From Typha latifolia (taxonomy: Eukaryota > Streptophyta > Magnoliopsida > Poales > Typhaceae): DNA of 64,000 bases. A program made the position numbers and the translations under genes. Position 1 is the stretch's first letter, and each line of letters starts with the position of its first letter. Shown one piece after another: positions 61,543 to 64,000 of this stretch. The notes under the pieces are model-generated. The model did not search any database. It was not told the DNA's origin and was given only the letters and a program-made list of their open reading frames with translations. The stretch spans positions 17,805,096 to 17,869,095 of the forward strand of contig CM034100.1 in the NCBI GenBank assembly GCA_019914945.1. The letters are read 5' to 3'.

Positions 61543-62729
61543 ATTGTATTTTTCTTTTTGTTCGTTAAAATTGATTTTCGTAGATGGAGACAGTGTAGAA
61601 GAGTAAGTGCATGATCGATATCTTTTAGCCAATTAATGGATGGCCCATCACTACGTGGAGAGTGAGCTTGATGTGCTTGCGAAATGGTTTTAGTAAAAGA
61701 ATAGAAAAAAGTTAAATATACTGAGAGTTATAGACTCAATAATAGTCGTTGGATTGTAATCTGGGGTTTTGTTTACGATTCAATAATAGTCGTTGGATTG
61801 TAATGGACGAATTTAACAGGGGCCATGGTAATCCAAGCCCCCCAGGCATTTCGATCTAATCACAATGATCATGCCTTAATTACAAATAATTACAGATGGA
61901 ATAGCAGTCTAACTTCTAATTAATGTTAATTCTACAAATCATATGACCTTTTTCTTGTTCTATTTTCTAAAGCACACCTTCTCTTGCGACAGCCACTCTT
62001 GAGGACGGACTCGTTTTCCAAGCGAGAGGCTTGGAATTATTAAATTACATCCATGCACGGGTTTCTTCACGACGGTGTCCTGATCACTTTCCTGCACCAT
62101 AGAAACAGGAAAACGATAATTATACATACATATATATAGCTGGTCTCAGGATTTATTTAGCTGTGTGGGAGAACTTTCCTTTATTATTTCACCCCACGTA
62201 TAAGCAACGATCGATTTCAGTGAACTTTACAATTATTTTACCTTTATTACCTTTGTTTTTAATGAGCCTATAAGCTTCATATTGTATTAGAAGTTTCAAG
62301 TTTATTCATAAAATGTTTGATAATTTTGTAGGATCACTCATTGCATTGCAGATACATGAATTAGCTGATTCATGTGATTTAGGCGATTCAGGATTACTAA
62401 ACAGATCCGAAACTAGCAGGAAGTAGATGGAAGCATAGATTCAGAAAAACACCAACTTAGAAAACAAACTTCATCTGAACACTCGACTATGACTAAAAGC
62501 TACAAGATAAGAAGAAAACACAGTTTGGATTTTTCAAAAAGATACTCCACCTGATTTGATTTTATAGTCGAGAAAGCTATGTTTTCACTTCTTCCCTTTT
62601 TATAGATTCCCTGCATCAGAGAGGAAGAGTCAACGGTAATTATTTTATAATCAAAGACTACAACCATAAGATTCTCAGAATTCATCAAATTTGGCATAGC
62701 CCATGAATGACAACAGAGGGAGAGTACCT
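61543..62729. other. intergenic
   Basis: 3' flank of pectinesterase copy 2 and probable 3' UTR of the leftward gene to its right. A direct repeat containing caataatagtcgttggattg occurs twice near 61738-61803. No gene supported. Confidence 0.55.
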
Positions 62730-63988
62730 TCAAAATCTTAGCGCATTTTTGTAAGATTTCAGAAAGGCCGTGAGAGCTTCAAACTTTACGCCAAAGCTGC
62801 AGAACTTGTCATGCCCATCCAACACACGGATACAGCCGTTGATAGATATCACATTGCACCCAGTCAGTTGTTTCACCTTCTTAACTGCAAAGCATGGGCA
62901 TAAAATTTTATAAGTGGCTCAGCACATCTTCATCACAAGCATCCACAACAAGAAAGCAACATGCAGAAATGAATCTGTAATCGAAGCAGACACGCTTCAA
63001 CCTGCAGATTCTTGGCTGTTTCTAAGGGTTCTTTTTTGGTCATATGCCTTTGCGCAGATGAAGAAGTCAATAGACAGTGAGACATGTTGCAAAATTTTCT
63101 CAAGAAGTTTGGTCTCTTCAGCATTTGGTGGAGCATAGACATCTGAACTTCCAATATCTTCCAAGACTCTTAAGATACTCTCCAATATTCCTGCATTACT
63201 TTCGCATTCTTTGGAAGCTACAGCATTGTTATCTATCTTAGACTCAGCTTCAAAGTTGGCAGAAACTGCACAAAGGAGGGAAGCATAAAAACATCAAGTT
63301 ATAGTGAAAAAGGGACAATATCACAATTTTAACGCCATACCAATATCAGAATTAGCAATCACACAATATAGGCACTAAAACCGCAATATTTACCACCTAG
63401 TTTCAACAGCACTTGATGTCACACAAACATTTACATAAGAGCGAAGCAACCAACATACTGCAGAGTAACACATACAAGAATGACAGTGAAAGTAGAGCAT
63501 AGAAATCATCTTCCACTTATGGTGGCATGATATTCAAGCACAGTTTGCTATGTTCCTATTTACTCCTATTACAGGATGATGGTTGCTTTTACAAGATATC
63601 AAAGAAATATAGACCATTTTAAACCTTCTTTTTCTTGTTTCCCCTACAAATCATACTCCACTCAGCCTACGACTCTTCAAGTCTTCATTGATCAATTCTA
63701 GGTCCTGACCCTGCTCCAAGGCTCAGCACTTTTAAGACCATAAGGCCATGAAACAATATACGAAACAAGCATAACATATTTTGAGACTGAGACATATTAT
63801 AATATATTAAAAGAGAATTGCAGGTAGAAAATCCATTTTAGAACAAATGACTCGCCAGAACCTAAAAGAGAGAGTGCATCCACAGCTTGCCACCCAATGC
63901 TCCTGAAATCTCTATAACATGCATCTGTCTCCATATATAAGTATACATCAGTCATGTTATCAGCAAGCATACTAAGAAATGTATGTGT
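62730..63988 (-). CDS. unidentified protein, 3' part, gene continues past the right edge
   Basis: I infer three minus-strand exons whose phases agree: 63862..63988, 63002..63265 and 62730..62884, ending in TGA. They would encode about 181 residues: THTFLSMLADNMTDVYLYME, RDFRSIGWQAVDALSLL, then an acidic, helical-looking part (SNAGILESILRVLEDIGSSD, NAEETKLLEKILQHVSLSID), and a last segment TGCNVISINGCIRVLDGHDK with EALTAFLKSYKNALRF. I do not recognise the family and see no catalytic motif or membrane segment. The 63002 donor (G|GTTGAAG) is weak, so that border may be wrong. The upstream exons lie outside the window. Confidence 0.45.
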
Positions 63989-64000
63989 CTGAAACACAAT

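Overview
This is a nuclear segment from a flowering plant. Intron-rich genes with GT-AG borders, a MIR164 locus, group VII ERF factors with the MCGGAI N-terminus, a MORF editing factor, SWEET, LEA_3 and PMEI-pectinesterase genes all point there. GC-rich first exons beside AT-rich introns, and the general style of the proteins, suggest a monocot outside the grasses. I cannot place it to species. No bacterial, organellar or viral block is visible.

Layout, left to right: RPL22 (+), a PPR-E RNA-editing type protein (+), a MIR164 precursor (-), a LEA5/SAG21-type LEA_3 gene (+), a long gene-poor stretch, a DUF538 gene (-), a clade IV-like SWEET sugar transporter (-), MCT-1 (+) and RPL18 (+). Intron 4 of RPL18 appears to carry two C/D box snoRNAs. 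A soluble epoxide hydrolase (EH) cluster follows on the minus strand: four gene-sized copies and one solitary last exon (about 21.4-32.4 kb). Next come two group VII ERF genes (-), a MORF3-like gene (-) divergently paired with an IBR3/ACAD10-like peroxisomal acyl-CoA dehydrogenase (+), a class B GH9 endoglucanase (-), two head-to-head pectinesterases (- and +), and the 3' end of an unidentified gene running off the right edge (-).

The most informative part is the RPL18-EH region. About 4-4.6 kb was duplicated in tandem, with one breakpoint in RPL18 intron 4 and the other in an intron of an EH gene. This left a second EH gene, a dead RPL18 tail that has lost its coding exon, and an isolated EH last exon carrying five small insertions. 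One daughter gene (25784-27635) has lost the catalytic nucleophile motif through a 9-base in-frame deletion. Another member (30736-32415) carries a single-base frameshift. The cluster thus shows duplication and decay at several stages.

Functional links are limited, as is usual for plant chromosomes. Translation genes (RPL22, MCT-1, RPL18) carry telo-box or site II promoter motifs. The endoglucanase and pectinesterases are neighbouring wall-modifying enzymes. The two ERF-VII genes are a tandem pair of candidate oxygen-sensing factors. All exon borders were derived by hand from splice sites and reading phase; none has transcript support.
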